DNA of 64,000 nucleotides from Pedobacter rhodius. Lineage in GTDB: Bacteria > Bacteroidota > Bacteroidia > Sphingobacteriales > Sphingobacteriaceae. The DNA is taken from the NCBI RefSeq assembly GCF_027213645.1, contig NZ_JAPWGL010000003.1, forward strand, positions 905,843-969,842, written 5' to 3'. Below the pieces are notes generated by a model that saw only the letters and a list, made by a program, of their open reading frames with translations, was not told where the DNA came from and made no database searches. Position 1 is the stretch's first letter; each line of letters begins with the position of its first letter. Positions 16,862-26,129 of the stretch are shown piece after piece. Position numbers and translations under genes: made by a program.

Positions 16862-19048
16862 TTGAAAAAAATTGTTTTTTACAAACAGCCCGATCAGATG
16901 GACTGTGGCCCTACCTGCCTGCGCATGATTGCGAAATATTATGGTAAGAATATCAGCCTTCAAAAGTTAAGGGATATTTCGGGTATTAACCGAGAGGGTG
17001 TATCGCTGCTGGGCATTAGTGAAGCGGCCGAAAAAATAGGATTCAGAACCAGTGCGGCAAGGCTCTACCTGAAAGAACTTGCAGAGACCGACCTTCCTGT
17101 AATACTGCATTGGGACCAAAACCATTTTGTAGTATTGTATAAGATCAAAAATAACAGGTATTATATTGCGGACCCGGCAAAAGCACTGATTACTTATACT
17201 GAAAGTGAATTTACAAAACACTGGCTTTATGGACTCAAAGATGAGAAATCGGAAGGGATATCGCTTATTCTGGAGCCAACTCCGGACTTCTACCAACAAG
17301 AGGGCGATACAAGCAACGGCCTGAACCTGTCTTATCTTCTGATATATCTTTACCGTTATAAGTCGCTCGTAATCCAGCTTTTCATTGGCCTGGGGGTTGG
17401 CAGCCTTCTTCAGCTTATATTGCCTTTTTTAACCCAATCAGTAGTTGATGTAGGGATCAATACACGAAACCTTAATTTTATATATGTCATTCTGATTGCC
17501 CAGACCATGCTTTTTGTCGGAAGGATCAGTGTTGAATTTATCCGCTCCTGGATATTGCTGCATATCAGTACAAGGATCAACATTTCTATATTAACTGATT
17601 TTTTAATCAAGCTGATGAAACTGCCTATCAGTTATTTCGATACAAAAATGACCGGCGATATCATGCAGCGTATGACTGACCAGAAAAGGATTGAATCATT
17701 TTTGACAGGATCAACACTAAGCGTTATTTTTTCTGTTTTCAACCTGATTGTTTTCAGCTTTGTCCTGGTTTATTATAACACAGGCATTTTCCTGATCTTC
17801 ATTACCAGCACCGTATTATACAGTTTATGGGTCATACTATTTCTCAAAAGACGCCGTAACCTTGACTTTAAACGCTTTGACCTTTCCGCTAAGAATCAAA
17901 GTGCCGTTGTGCAGCTGATAGGTGGTATGCAGGAAATAAAGCTCAATAACTGTGAGCAACAGAAGAGATGGGAATGGGAGCACTTGCAGGCAGGCCTTTT
18001 CCGCTTTAATATCAAGAGCCTAAAGCTGGGGCAATATCAACAGGCAGGGGCATTTTTTATTAATGAAGGAAAAAACATCCTTATAACGTTCCTTGTTGCC
18101 AAATCTGTAATCGACGGCCACCTTACATTCGGCGCTATGATGGCTGTACAGTATATCATGGGGCAGCTTAACAGCCCGATTGAACAAATGCTAACGTTTA
18201 TCCAGCAGTTGCAGGATGCAAAAATATCACTCGAAAGGCTCAATGATATCCGTGAGATGGATGATGAAGAACCCATTGAAAAAACTTTTATCAAGCAGCT
18301 TCCGGCCGATAAAAGCCTCTCATTACAAAATATTTCCTTCACTTATCCGGGCGCAGGAAATGACCCGGTTCTATCGGATGTGAGCCTAGATATCCCGGCG
18401 GGAAAAACAACTGCCATAGTGGGCATGAGCGGTAGTGGGAAAACAACTATACTTAAACTGATCCTCCGTTTTTATGAGCCGCAAAAAGGTGAGATCAAAA
18501 TAGGCGGTGGATACCTTGCCCAGGTTAGCTTCAGATACTGGCGGGGCCTTTGTGGGGTAGTGATGCAGGACGGTTTCATTTTTTCGGATACCATAGCCCG
18601 CAATATAGCTGTGGGAGATGATTATCCGGATATGTCACGATTGAAGCAGGCCGTCCATATTGCCAATATCCATGATTTTATTGAGAACCTGCCACTGGGC
18701 CTTAATACAAAAATTGGTGCCGAAGGCAATGGTGTGAGCCAGGGACAGCGCCAGCGTATCCTTATAGCAAGGGCGGTGTACAAAAACCCTGAATACATTT
18801 TGTTCGACGAGGCTACCAATTCGCTGGATTCCCAGAATGAAAAGATAATTATGCAGAACCTGGAAGAATTCTTTAAAGGCCGTACTGTTGTTGTGGTTGC
18901 ACACCGCCTGAGCACGGTCATACACGCAGATAATATTGTGGTCCTTGAGAAAGGGCGTATTATTGAGCAGGGAACACATTCGGAACTTACGCGCAGTAAT
19001 GGTGTCTATTTCAACCTGGTGAAAAACCAGCTTCAACTTGGAAATTAA
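16862..19048 (+). CDS. Peptidase-domain ABC exporter (C39-type PCAT)
   Basis: A 728-residue exporter that cuts GG leaders and pumps the peptide across the inner membrane. The C39 peptidase (1-130) is intact: catalytic Cys in QMDCGPTCLRMIAKYYG, His in NHFVVLYKI, Asp in IADPAK. Six transmembrane segments follow (about 165-440), then the ATPase: Walker A GMSGSGKTT, signature VSQGQRQRI, Walker B YILFDEAT, H-loop AHRLST. It starts with TTG at 16862, which gives the normal KKIVFYKQPDQMDCG N terminus. Twelve bases separate it from the adaptor gene. Substrates are probably the two GG peptides of this island. Confidence 0.95.
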   Translation: MKKIVFYKQPDQMDCGPTCLRMIAKYYGKNISLQKLRDISGINREGVSLLGISEAAEKIGFRTSAARLYLKELAETDLPVILHWDQNHFVVLYKIKNNRYYIADPAKALITYTESEFTKHWLYGLKDEKSEGISLILEPTPDFYQQEGDTSNGLNLSYLLIYLYRYKSLVIQLFIGLGVGSLLQLILPFLTQSVVDVGINTRNLNFIYVILIAQTMLFVGRISVEFIRSWILLHISTRINISILTDFLIKLMKLPISYFDTKMTGDIMQRMTDQKRIESFLTGSTLSVIFSVFNLIVFSFVLVYYNTGIFLIFITSTVLYSLWVILFLKRRRNLDFKRFDLSAKNQSAVVQLIGGMQEIKLNNCEQQKRWEWEHLQAGLFRFNIKSLKLGQYQQAGAFFINEGKNILITFLVAKSVIDGHLTFGAMMAVQYIMGQLNSPIEQMLTFIQQLQDAKISLERLNDIREMDDEEPIEKTFIKQLPADKSLSLQNISFTYPGAGNDPVLSDVSLDIPAGKTTAIVGMSGSGKTTILKLILRFYEPQKGEIKIGGGYLAQVSFRYWRGLCGVVMQDGFIFSDTIARNIAVGDDYPDMSRLKQAVHIANIHDFIENLPLGLNTKIGAEGNGVSQGQRQRILIARAVYKNPEYILFDEATNSLDSQNEKIIMQNLEEFFKGRTVVVVAHRLSTVIHADNIVVLEKGRIIEQGTHSELTRSNGVYFNLVKNQLQLGN

Positions 19049-19059
19049 ATGCTATAGCT

Positions 19060-20346
19060 ATGCCAGAAAATATCTCACAGCAGCCGACCCACAGTGAGGA
19101 GGTGCACGAAATTATAACAGCAGTACCGTCATGGATCTTAAAATGGGGAATTACGATGGTTTTTACCATCTTGGGAGGAATAATTTTGCTGTCCGCATTT
19201 ATTGACTATCCCGATATTGTGACCACCAGCCTTAAGGTAAATTCACTTAATGCCCCCAAAACAGTCCTTGCCAGACAGGCAGGAAAATTAACAGCCCTAT
19301 TGGTAGCTGACGGGCAAATCGTTAAACAGGGAATAGCCCTGGCTTATTTAGAAACCACTGCTGCGCCACAGGATATAATGACGTTAAACAAAAGCCTGAA
19401 GGCAATGCAGGCAAGTGTGCTTAAAAACAAAAATGAGCATAATAATTTACCCGAAGGGCTGAACCTTGGAGAAATACAGGGAAGCTATCAAAGTTTCTAT
19501 CAGCAGTATTTGCAATACAGGTCTACACTTAGAAACGGATATTATCTCAACCGCATGGCCTTTTTAGAAAAGGATCTGAAAGATATTAGGGCACTAGGCA
19601 ACCAGATACATAAACAGCAAAAGGTGCAAAGGTTGGAATATGCCAATCAGGAGGCAGAATATAAAGCCTATCAGAAACTATATAAAAACAAGGTTATATC
19701 GCGAAGCGAATTTACCCAGCAGGAGAATAAATACTTGGCTTCAAAATATCCGTTACAGCAAAGCGAAACTTCTGTCCTAAATAATTTGAGTGCTTACAGT
19801 GCAAAAGAAAAAGAATTATTAGATCTCAGACACACCATTGCTGAGGAACAGGCCAAATTTGTTCAGGCGCTTAACCAATGTATTACCGAAAGCGATAACT
19901 GGATTATGCAGCATATCCTGATTGCACCCGTTTCCGGAAAGGTCGGCTTTGCAGGGATAGTTCAGCAAAATCAAAATATACAGTCAGGACAGGAAGTGTT
20001 TGTTATCAATCCGGGAAATACCGATTTCTTCGGGGAGATACAGATTCCGCAGTATAATATGGGTAAGATATATAAAGGCGCAAGTACGCTCATCAAGATG
20101 CGGAGCTACCCTTATGAACAGTATGGAATGATCAGAGGGAAGTTAACTTACATTTCAGATGTCGCCTATCGGGACAGTGTGTTTATAGCCAAAGTTAGTT
20201 TTGAACAGTTTGAAAATAAAGATGCCAACCATAAAATTATTTTAAAAAATGGAATGCTGGCGGATGCCGAAATTATAACGGAAGAGAGTTCTTTATTACA
20301 GCGGTTCTTTAGAAATATTACCAAGATGATGAACAGTAGAGGCTGA
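19060..20346 (+). CDS. HlyD-family secretion adaptor
   Basis: A 428-residue periplasmic adaptor anchored by one N-terminal transmembrane helix (ILKWGITMVFTILGGIILL, about 27-48). A split lipoyl/barrel-sandwich half (VLARQAGKLTALLVADGQIV) is followed by a long coiled-coil hairpin (about 100-265, rich in Gln/Glu/Lys), the second lipoyl half (APVSGKVGFAGIVQQNQNIQ) and a beta-barrel. It would link the upstream ABC exporter to an outer-membrane channel. No TolC-like gene lies nearby, so a TolC encoded elsewhere is expected. It is the last gene of the run. Confidence 0.93.
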   Translation: MPENISQQPTHSEEVHEIITAVPSWILKWGITMVFTILGGIILLSAFIDYPDIVTTSLKVNSLNAPKTVLARQAGKLTALLVADGQIVKQGIALAYLETTAAPQDIMTLNKSLKAMQASVLKNKNEHNNLPEGLNLGEIQGSYQSFYQQYLQYRSTLRNGYYLNRMAFLEKDLKDIRALGNQIHKQQKVQRLEYANQEAEYKAYQKLYKNKVISRSEFTQQENKYLASKYPLQQSETSVLNNLSAYSAKEKELLDLRHTIAEEQAKFVQALNQCITESDNWIMQHILIAPVSGKVGFAGIVQQNQNIQSGQEVFVINPGNTDFFGEIQIPQYNMGKIYKGASTLIKMRSYPYEQYGMIRGKLTYISDVAYRDSVFIAKVSFEQFENKDANHKIILKNGMLADAEIITEESSLLQRFFRNITKMMNSRG

Positions 20347-20483
20347 GAATGAATGGTATGCATTAACAGACTTTTACACATTAGATTAAATAAGTGCGTT
20401 CTTTGGCGGCTGCTGTTGATTTGTAGCCGATAAATGGTGCGTTTTTTAGTTAACCAATTGCAAGGCAATAGTTTACAATCTCC

Positions 20484-20759
20484 CCGTAGATAATGTTCAA
20501 AATCGTTGATAAAAGTATAATTCAGTGAATTGATTTAGATGTCACCTTGAAAGTACTTTTTTTGAAGGAAATCTATTAAGTGCCTTTCGGATGTGATGTA
20601 CCTCATTAGTGTATTAACTTCAAAGCCATTGCCAATTAATTGCTTTATCCTTAAATTGTGTTCTCCAAAGAGTTTCATCAAATAAAGAATTTTTTGGGAT
20701 TTGCCTGTAAACTGCCCTTGTAAACTAAGTGCGGTAATCTTTTGGCCTGCATCTGGTAA
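20484..20759 (-). pseudogene. Tyrosine recombinase (integrase) remnant
   Basis: Between the adaptor gene and the tRNA cluster (20347-21227 has no intact gene), the minus strand reads GQKITALSLQGQFTGKSQK, then EVNTLMRYITSERHLIDFL and, after an in-frame TAA at 20535-20537, INSLNYTFINDFEHYLR. This is the core-binding (SAM-like) domain pattern of Bacteroidota site-specific integrases; the usual next segment and the catalytic domain are missing, and the frame opens after a TAG at 20760-20762. It marks a dead mobile element beside a tRNA locus. Confidence 0.7.
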
Positions 20760-21166
20760 CTATTAGTGAGCGGCTCTCATCTTGCTCCGCAGGATTCAAG
20801 ATGACTATTTAAGGTTTCGGCATCTTCTTTTGTGTCGACGACTCGCGCTCAGCAGAGCTATTCCATTTCGCGGCTTCACATTCACAGTCTATAGACATTT
20901 CAGCCCGTTTAATATCCATAGTGATGCGCAGATAAAATGGCCTTTGGGCCTCCTTTGTAAACTTTTTGCTTTCTTAAATAAAAATCAGATAGAAATTACC
21001 TTTCGCAATTACTCACTTGGAATGAAACAAAAGGTCTCCTTTATTAAGGTGCTTTTTTGCTTAAAACATTGATATTCAATTCGGTGCATAGTGATTCCCA
21101 ATAGAGATACGCACCGAATTGCACACTTTTTTTGCGGTTTGATGCAAATTTTAGGTTTTTGATATT
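20760..21166. other. Spacer with palindromes, no gene
   Basis: The segment contains a degenerate inverted pair tcatcttg/caagatga (about 20778-20804), and caattcggtgc (21077-21087) pairing perfectly with gcaccgaattg (21111-21121), which is followed by CACAC and a run of seven T and so could terminate rightward transcription. Possible open frames here have no protein-like composition. Confidence 0.5.
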
Positions 21167-21203
21167 AACAAAAAACCATGCAAATGTTTGATTTGCATGG
21201 TTT
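21167..21203 (-). terminator. Terminator of the first tRNA pair
   Basis: aaaccatgcaaat (21173-21185) pairs with atttgcatggttt (21191-21203), a 13-bp stem; on the minus strand a T-rich tract follows. It sits 24 bases past the tRNA-Glu at 21228. Confidence 0.85.
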
Positions 21204-21227
21204 TAACATCATTGATATTGATTTGCG

Positions 21228-21299
21228 TAGCCCGTAGGGGAATCGAACCCCTGTTTCCAGAATGAAAATCTGGCGTCCTCACCCCTAGACGAACGGGCC
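21228..21299 (-). tRNA. tRNA-Glu (UUC), copy 1
   Basis: Cloverleaf on the minus strand: acceptor GGCCCGT/ACGGGCT with a G-U first pair, D-arm GTCTAGGGGTGAGGAC, anticodon stem CCAGA/TCTGG around TTTTCAT (anticodon TTC), T-arm GGGGTTCGATTCCCC, discriminator A. CCA is not encoded. It is identical in sequence to copy 2 at 21517. Confidence 0.97.
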
Positions 21300-21364
21300 T
21301 CTTAAGCTCAAAGCAAAAAGGATAAAGCTTTTAGCTTTAGGCTTTATTCTTTCGGCATGAATAG

Positions 21365-21437
<73 letters not shown>

Positions 21438-21481
21438 TTTTATTGTATTTTTAAGGATATACCAACCTTTATTTTTTGGAT

Positions 21482-21514
21482 AAAAAAACCGCTCAACATT
21501 TTGTAAAGCGGTTT
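21482..21514 (-). terminator. Terminator of the second tRNA pair
   Basis: aaaccgct (21486-21493) pairs with agcggttt (21507-21514); on the minus strand seven T follow. It sits three bases past tRNA-Glu copy 2, so each Met-Glu pair has its own terminator. Confidence 0.85.
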
Positions 21515-21516
21515 AG

Positions 21517-21588
21517 TAGCCCGTAGGGGAATCGAACCCCTGTTTCCAGAATGAAAATCTGGCGTCCTCACCCCTAGACGAACGGGCC
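21517..21588 (-). tRNA. tRNA-Glu (UUC), copy 2
   Basis: Same sequence and cloverleaf as copy 1 (anticodon TTC). It lies downstream of initiator tRNA copy 2 in the same leftward transcript. Confidence 0.97.
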
Positions 21589-21646
21589 TCTTAAGCTTAA
21601 AGCAAAAAGGATAAAGCTTTTAGCTTTATGCTTTCGGCTTAAATAG

Positions 21647-21719
<73 letters not shown>

Positions 21720-21833
21720 CTCTATACAACTCGTTTTTTCCAGTGAATTAAATCCTTAACTCTGTTTCCGAATTGGAATGCAAAGATATAATTCGTTTCT
21801 TTGTACTGCAAATTTTTTTTAAAAAATATTTTA

Positions 21834-22730
21834 ATGGCGCATAAAGCAGGTTTTGTTAGTATAATAGGTAAACCAAATGTAGGTAAATCAACCCTCATGA
21901 ATGTGCTTGTAGGCGAGCGACTTAGCATTATTACACCTAAAGCGCAAACCACAAGGCACCGAATTTTAGGTATCGTAAATGAAGAAGAATACCAGATAGT
22001 TTTCTCCGATACGCCCGGTATTATCAAGCCAAAATACAGTTTGCAGGAGAGTATGATGAGCTTTGTGAACGGATCTTTAACCGATGCAGACGTACTTTTA
22101 TTTGTAACCGACATTGATGAAGCACACGATGAGGAAGATGTTCTGGAAAAAATCCTGAACAAAAACATCCCGACAATTGTGCTGATAAATAAAATTGATA
22201 AAGCCTTGCAAGAGCAGGTTGATGAGAAGATAGTTTACTGGCAGGAAAAATTAAATCCGGTGGCTATTTATGCGATTTCGGCTTTACATAATCATAATGT
22301 CGACGGATTATTAGACCGGGTTTTGGAAATGTTACCTGAGCATCCGCCATATTACGATAAAGAAGATTTAACCGATCGCTCCGAACGTTTCTTCGTTTCA
22401 GAAATTATCCGCGAAAAAATCTTCCTGAATTACCAGAAAGAAATTCCTTACAGTACCGAAGTTATCGTTAAAAGTTTCAAGGAAGAAGAGATGAAAAACG
22501 GCAAGGGTGCAATGGTTCGCATTACCGCAGAAATAGTGGTGGAAAGAGATTCCCAAAAAAATATTTTAATCGGTACGGGTGGCAGCATGCTTAAAAAAGT
22601 TGGTACCGAAGCACGTATCGAAATAGAGAAATTTCTTGATACCAAAGTATTCCTCGAAATGTTTGTAAAAGTAATTCCGGATTGGAGAAGTAAAAAGAAC
22701 TACCTGAAAAGTTTTGGTTACGATAATTAA
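21834..22730 (+). CDS. GTPase Era
   Basis: Era binds 16S rRNA and helps mature the 30S subunit. The 298-residue product starts at the ATG at 21834 (MAHKAGFVSIIGKPNVGKS), which places the G1 motif at the family position; upstream start codons would add a nonstandard hydrophobic stretch. G-motifs visible: GKPNVGKS (G1), DTPG (G3), NKID (G4). The C-terminal KH domain shows IGTGGSMLKKVGTEARIEIE. Length equals the family norm. It is 34 bases upstream of a TlpA-like gene; the initiator tRNAs run away on the other strand. Confidence 0.97.
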   Translation: MAHKAGFVSIIGKPNVGKSTLMNVLVGERLSIITPKAQTTRHRILGIVNEEEYQIVFSDTPGIIKPKYSLQESMMSFVNGSLTDADVLLFVTDIDEAHDEEDVLEKILNKNIPTIVLINKIDKALQEQVDEKIVYWQEKLNPVAIYAISALHNHNVDGLLDRVLEMLPEHPPYYDKEDLTDRSERFFVSEIIREKIFLNYQKEIPYSTEVIVKSFKEEEMKNGKGAMVRITAEIVVERDSQKNILIGTGGSMLKKVGTEARIEIEKFLDTKVFLEMFVKVIPDWRSKKNYLKSFGYDN

Positions 22731-22764
22731 AATCGATTTTTATCAGATAAATAAAGAAATCAAA

Positions 22765-23271
22765 ATGAAAAAAAGTTTAACGTTTCTCCTTTTACTCTTA
22801 AGTACGGTTGTTTTCGCCCAGGAATCAAATAATGGTAAAAAATTATGGGCGAAATCAATCCTGAATGAAAAAGCACCAGAACTGGTGGTCGAAAAGTGGA
22901 TTTCAAAGCAACCTGATACCAGGGGAAAATTTGTATTGATTGATTTTTGGGCAACCTGGTGCGGACCATGCAGGGCTTATATTCCAACATTAAATGATGT
23001 CCAGGCGAAATATGCGGATAAAATTGTAATAATTGGGGTTTCTGATGAATCCGCGGAGAAAGTGGAAGCTTTTAATAATCCGAAAATCAATTATTTCGAA
23101 GCTATAGATACAAAAGGAACTGTGAAAAATTCAATTCAGGTTAAAGGTATTCCTCACGCAATTCTTATCGATCCGAATGGAATTGTAAGGTGGGAAGGTT
23201 TCCCCTTATTAGATGGTGCCCAATTAACAGAAGAGATTGTAAAAGCACTTCTGGAAAAGTATAAAATTTAA
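22765..23271 (+). CDS. TlpA-like periplasmic thioredoxin
   Basis: A 168-residue thiol-disulfide protein with a signal peptide (LTFLLLLLSTVVFAQ) and a thioredoxin fold with active site FWATWCGPCRAYIP (Cys-Gly-Pro-Cys) and the cis-Pro loop GIPHAILIDP. Proteins of this type reduce disulfides in the envelope, for example in cytochrome c maturation. The ATG at 22765 is the one directly before the signal peptide. It lies 34 bases after era and could be read from the same transcript. No link to the peptide island is apparent. Confidence 0.9.
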   Translation: MKKSLTFLLLLLSTVVFAQESNNGKKLWAKSILNEKAPELVVEKWISKQPDTRGKFVLIDFWATWCGPCRAYIPTLNDVQAKYADKIVIIGVSDESAEKVEAFNNPKINYFEAIDTKGTVKNSIQVKGIPHAILIDPNGIVRWEGFPLLDGAQLTEEIVKALLEKYKI

Positions 23272-23275
23272 TATT

Positions 23276-23307
23276 GATTGAGGTTACGATAATTAACCGT
23301 ACCTTTG
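23276..23307 (+). promoter_or_regulatory. Promoter of der
   Basis: TACCTTTG at 23300-23307 is an exact TAnnTTTG box, with TTG-type sequence (attgattg, 23273-23280) about 20 bases upstream. It puts the transcript start near 23314, before the hairpin at 23333-23415. Confidence 0.5.
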
Positions 23308-23332
23308 CAGCCCGAAATAAATCGGTTAGTAG

Positions 23333-23415
23333 TTGATAGTCAATGGCTGATAGCCAAATCGTTTAAGCAGCTTGCTAAACACATAGACCATTAACTATAA
23401 GCCATTAACTATCAA
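23333..23415 (+). repeat. Long inverted repeat in the der leader
   Basis: ttgatagtcaatggctgatag (read in two halves) at 23333-23353 pairs with 23395-23415 at 19 of 21 positions. An inner pair gtttaagca/ttgctaaac adds a second stem. The structure ends 13 bases before the der ATG. Confidence 0.65.
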
Positions 23416-23428
23416 TTAGAGACACAAC

Positions 23429-24730
23429 ATGAGTAACATTATAGCCATCGTAGGCAGGCCAAACGTAGGCAAAAGCACACTTTTTAACCGGTTAACTGAA
23501 AGCCGAAAAGCAATTGTAGATGATTTAAGTGGCGTAACCCGCGATAGACATTACGGTACTGCGGAATGGACCAACAGACAATTCACTGTTATTGATACCG
23601 GTGGTTATGTTGCAAATTCTGAAGATGTTTACGAAGCTGCCATTCGCGAACAGGTAATGATTGCCATTGAAGAAGCAAGTGTGCTTATCTTTATGGTTGA
23701 TGTAACCACAGGCATTACCGATCTTGATGATGATATCGCGCAAGTTTTACGTCGTAGTAATAAACCTGTCTTTGTAACTGCTAATAAAGTTGATAATACA
23801 GCACTTCATAGCGAGATCAGTACTTTTTATGGCTTTGGTTTAGGTGAGGTTTTTCCACTTTCATCAATGACTGGTTCCGGAACAGGTGAATTATTAGATG
23901 AAGTAATCAAACACTTCGAAGATATCCCGGAAGAAGAAAACCAATTGCCAAAAATTACAATTGCCGGTCGCCCGAATGTTGGTAAATCATCATTAGTAAA
24001 TGCGTTAATTGGTAAAGAACGTAATATTGTTACGGCAAATGCAGGCACCACCCGCGATTCCATAAAAATCCATTACAACCAGTTCGGTCATGAATTTATG
24101 TTGATCGATACCGCAGGTTTGCGGAAGAAAACCAAGGTTAAAGAAAACCTGGAGTTTTATTCGGTTATGCGTACCATAAAGGCTTTGGAAGAAGCAGATG
24201 TTGTGGTATTAATGATTGATGCACAGGAAGGTATCGAAAGCCAGGATATAAATATTTTTCACCTTGCTGAGAAAAATAAAAAAGGTATCGTGATTTTGGT
24301 TAACAAGTGGGATTTGATTGAAAAAAATACCCAAACCATGAAGGCTTTCGAAGAAGAAATTCACGAACGCATTCGTCCCTTTACTGATGTGCCGATTGTA
24401 TTTACCTCTGTTTTAAACAAACAGCGTATTTTCAAAGCAATTGAGGCTGCGCTGGAAGTTTATAAAAACCGTAGCAAGAAAATTCCTACATCAAAATTAA
24501 ATGATGTAATGTTGCCTTTGATTGAGAAATTCCCGCCACCGGCATTAAAAGGTAAACACATAAAGATTAAATACATCACTCAAATTAATGCTACCTCGCC
24601 AATGTTTGCATTTTTCTGCAACCTGCCACAGTACATTAAAGACCCATATAAACGTTTCATTGAGAATAAATTAAGAGAAAACTTCGATTTTTCCGGGGCG
24701 CCGATTCAGATTTATTTCAGACAGAAGTAA
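23429..24730 (+). CDS. Ribosome-assembly GTPase Der (EngA)
   Basis: Der has two tandem GTPase domains and is essential for 50S assembly. In this 433-residue protein the first domain shows [14 protein letters not shown] and DTGGY, the second [22 protein letters not shown] and NKWD, and a C-terminal KH-like domain ends [15 protein letters not shown]...IQIYFRQK. Length is the family norm and the ATG is unambiguous. Leader hairpin and promoter precede it; an intrinsic terminator follows at 24813. Confidence 0.98.
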   Translation: MSNIIAIVGRPNVGKSTLFNRLTESRKAIVDDLSGVTRDRHYGTAEWTNRQFTVIDTGGYVANSEDVYEAAIREQVMIAIEEASVLIFMVDVTTGITDLDDDIAQVLRRSNKPVFVTANKVDNTALHSEISTFYGFGLGEVFPLSSMTGSGTGELLDEVIKHFEDIPEEENQLPKITIAGRPNVGKSSLVNALIGKERNIVTANAGTTRDSIKIHYNQFGHEFMLIDTAGLRKKTKVKENLEFYSVMRTIKALEEADVVVLMIDAQEGIESQDINIFHLAEKNKKGIVILVNKWDLIEKNTQTMKAFEEEIHERIRPFTDVPIVFTSVLNKQRIFKAIEAALEVYKNRSKKIPTSKLNDVMLPLIEKFPPPALKGKHIKIKYITQINATSPMFAFFCNLPQYIKDPYKRFIENKLRENFDFSGAPIQIYFRQK

Positions 24731-24812
24731 TATAAAGCTTAAAGACTAAAGCCAAAAGCTCAGGTTTTACAAGTAATAATTATTAGAAAGGCAGGGTTCG
24801 CATTCCGATGGG

Positions 24813-24833
24813 AAAAGCAGTCCTGCTTTTTTA
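24813..24833 (+). terminator. Terminator of der
   Basis: aaagca (24814-24819), loop gtcc, tgcttt (24824-24829), then further T. Short stem, so moderate confidence. Confidence 0.6.
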
Positions 24834-24840
24834 TTAAAAC

Positions 24841-24904
24841 CGTCATTTCGAGGTACGAAGCAATCTATCCTGCAAAAAAGATTGCTTCGTGCCTCGCGAT
24901 GACG
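24841..24904. repeat. Palindromic intergenic repeat, family A relative
   Basis: cgtcatttcgaggtacgaag with caatct (24841-24866) pairs with agattgcttcgtgcctcg with cgatgacg (24879-24904). It shares the cgtcatttcga end with the repeats at the window edges. A half copy is found at 51780-51815. Confidence 0.7.
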
Positions 24905-24998
24905 AATTGATCATCTTCAGCAAATAAAAGATCTTTTTTAAATTATTATTAATCGGAACTCAATTTGATTTTTCCAGAAACATGCTACCTTTATTCCC

Positions 24999-25508
24999 AT
25001 GCAAATCCAGGTTTTAAACAGCCAAATCTCCGATATTGATATCATATTTCAGTTTTATGATATGGCCATTGCCCATCAGAAAAAAGTTTTCAATAAACAT
25101 TGGCAGGGTTTCAGCAGGGAGCTAATCGAAACGGAGGTTGCAGAAAACAGGCAGTTTAAAATATTGGCAGATGGTGCGGTAGCCTGTGTTTTCGCGGTAA
25201 CTTTTAATGATAAGTTAATATGGGGCGATAGGGATAAAGATTCAATTTATATACATCGAATTGTAACTCATCCAGAATACAGGGGTTATTCATTTGTAAA
25301 AGAGATTATCAAATGGGCAAGCGCATTTGCGCTTAAACGGGGCATCAAATTTATCAGAATGGATACCTGGGCGGATAACGAAAAATTATTGAAATACTAT
25401 ACAGGTTGCGGTTTTGATTATGTCGGCGTAGTCAATATGGAAAAAACGGAAGGTTTACCGAAACATTATGAAGGTATTAGTTTAAGCCTTTTTGAGATTA
25501 AAGTTTAA
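24999..25508 (+). CDS. GNAT family N-acetyltransferase
   Basis: A 169-residue cytoplasmic acetyltransferase. The acetyl-CoA-binding motif A is IHRIVTHPEYRGYSFVKEII (Q/RxxGxG/A-like, here R-G-Y-S), with the usual C-terminal RMDTWADNEKLLKYYTGCGF segment. The substrate is unknown. It converges with another GNAT gene with one base between the stops, which leaves no room for a terminator. Confidence 0.85.
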   Translation: MQIQVLNSQISDIDIIFQFYDMAIAHQKKVFNKHWQGFSRELIETEVAENRQFKILADGAVACVFAVTFNDKLIWGDRDKDSIYIHRIVTHPEYRGYSFVKEIIKWASAFALKRGIKFIRMDTWADNEKLLKYYTGCGFDYVGVVNMEKTEGLPKHYEGISLSLFEIKV

Positions 25509-25509
25509 T

Positions 25510-26016
25510 TCAATGGAGTTTTAATTTCCAGGTAAACATGCCTTCGCCTTCGGCAATTTTTATGAAGTTATTTTTTTCCAGTATAGAATAAGAAGCCACA
25601 TTATCTATTTCTGTTGATGCAGTAATTGTATTTAAGCCATCCTGTCCTTTCGCCCATTCAATTGTTCTGGCAACCGCTTCGGTCATAAAGCCCCTGCCTC
25701 TGAATTCTTCGTAAGTACCATAACCAATTTCAATTTCTCCATTGGCATCAGGTTCACCAACGAAACATAAATCACCAATCATTTTGTTATCTGTTTTTGA
25801 AATTAATGTCCACAGCGTATTATAGAGGTAATTTTTGTCCTTATTATGTACGTTAGGCAAAATAGTTTGTTCTAAAGCTTCTCTAAGTTCAGGTGATATT
25901 TCCTTACTGGTTGGATTAAGCTTTAATTCTTCTTCAAGCGAACTGTCGTTCTTAATATATTTTAAAAGTTGATTATGCGTAAGCGGATGAAGGATGAGTC
26001 TTTCGGTTTCTATCAT
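25510..26016 (-). CDS. GNAT family acetyltransferase, RimJ/RimL-like
   Basis: A 168-residue protein with the RimJ/RimL layout: N-terminal ETERLILHPLT, central EIEIGYGTYEEFRGRGFMTEAVA (motif A with RGRGF) and SYSILEKNNFIKI near the C terminus. Such enzymes acetylate N-terminal amines of proteins or small molecules. The target is unknown. It is convergent with the GNAT at 24999 but not closely similar to it. Confidence 0.88.
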   Translation of the reverse strand: MIETERLILHPLTHNQLLKYIKNDSSLEEELKLNPTSKEISPELREALEQTILPNVHNKDKNYLYNTLWTLISKTDNKMIGDLCFVGEPDANGEIEIGYGTYEEFRGRGFMTEAVARTIEWAKGQDGLNTITASTEIDNVASYSILEKNNFIKIAEGEGMFTWKLKLH

Positions 26017-26129
26017 AATGGAATCTCAGCTACGCGAATATATATGTTTGAGTGTTTAGCGACGCAGATTTTAGATTAATTTTTCATTAACTACACTCCA
26101 AAAGAAGCCATTGCAATCAATTAACTTAT

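Noticed and set aside
20782..21072. 96-codon plus frame between the integrase remnant and the tRNAs
   Set aside because: Basic, repeat-derived composition over inverted repeats; no domain and no start signal.
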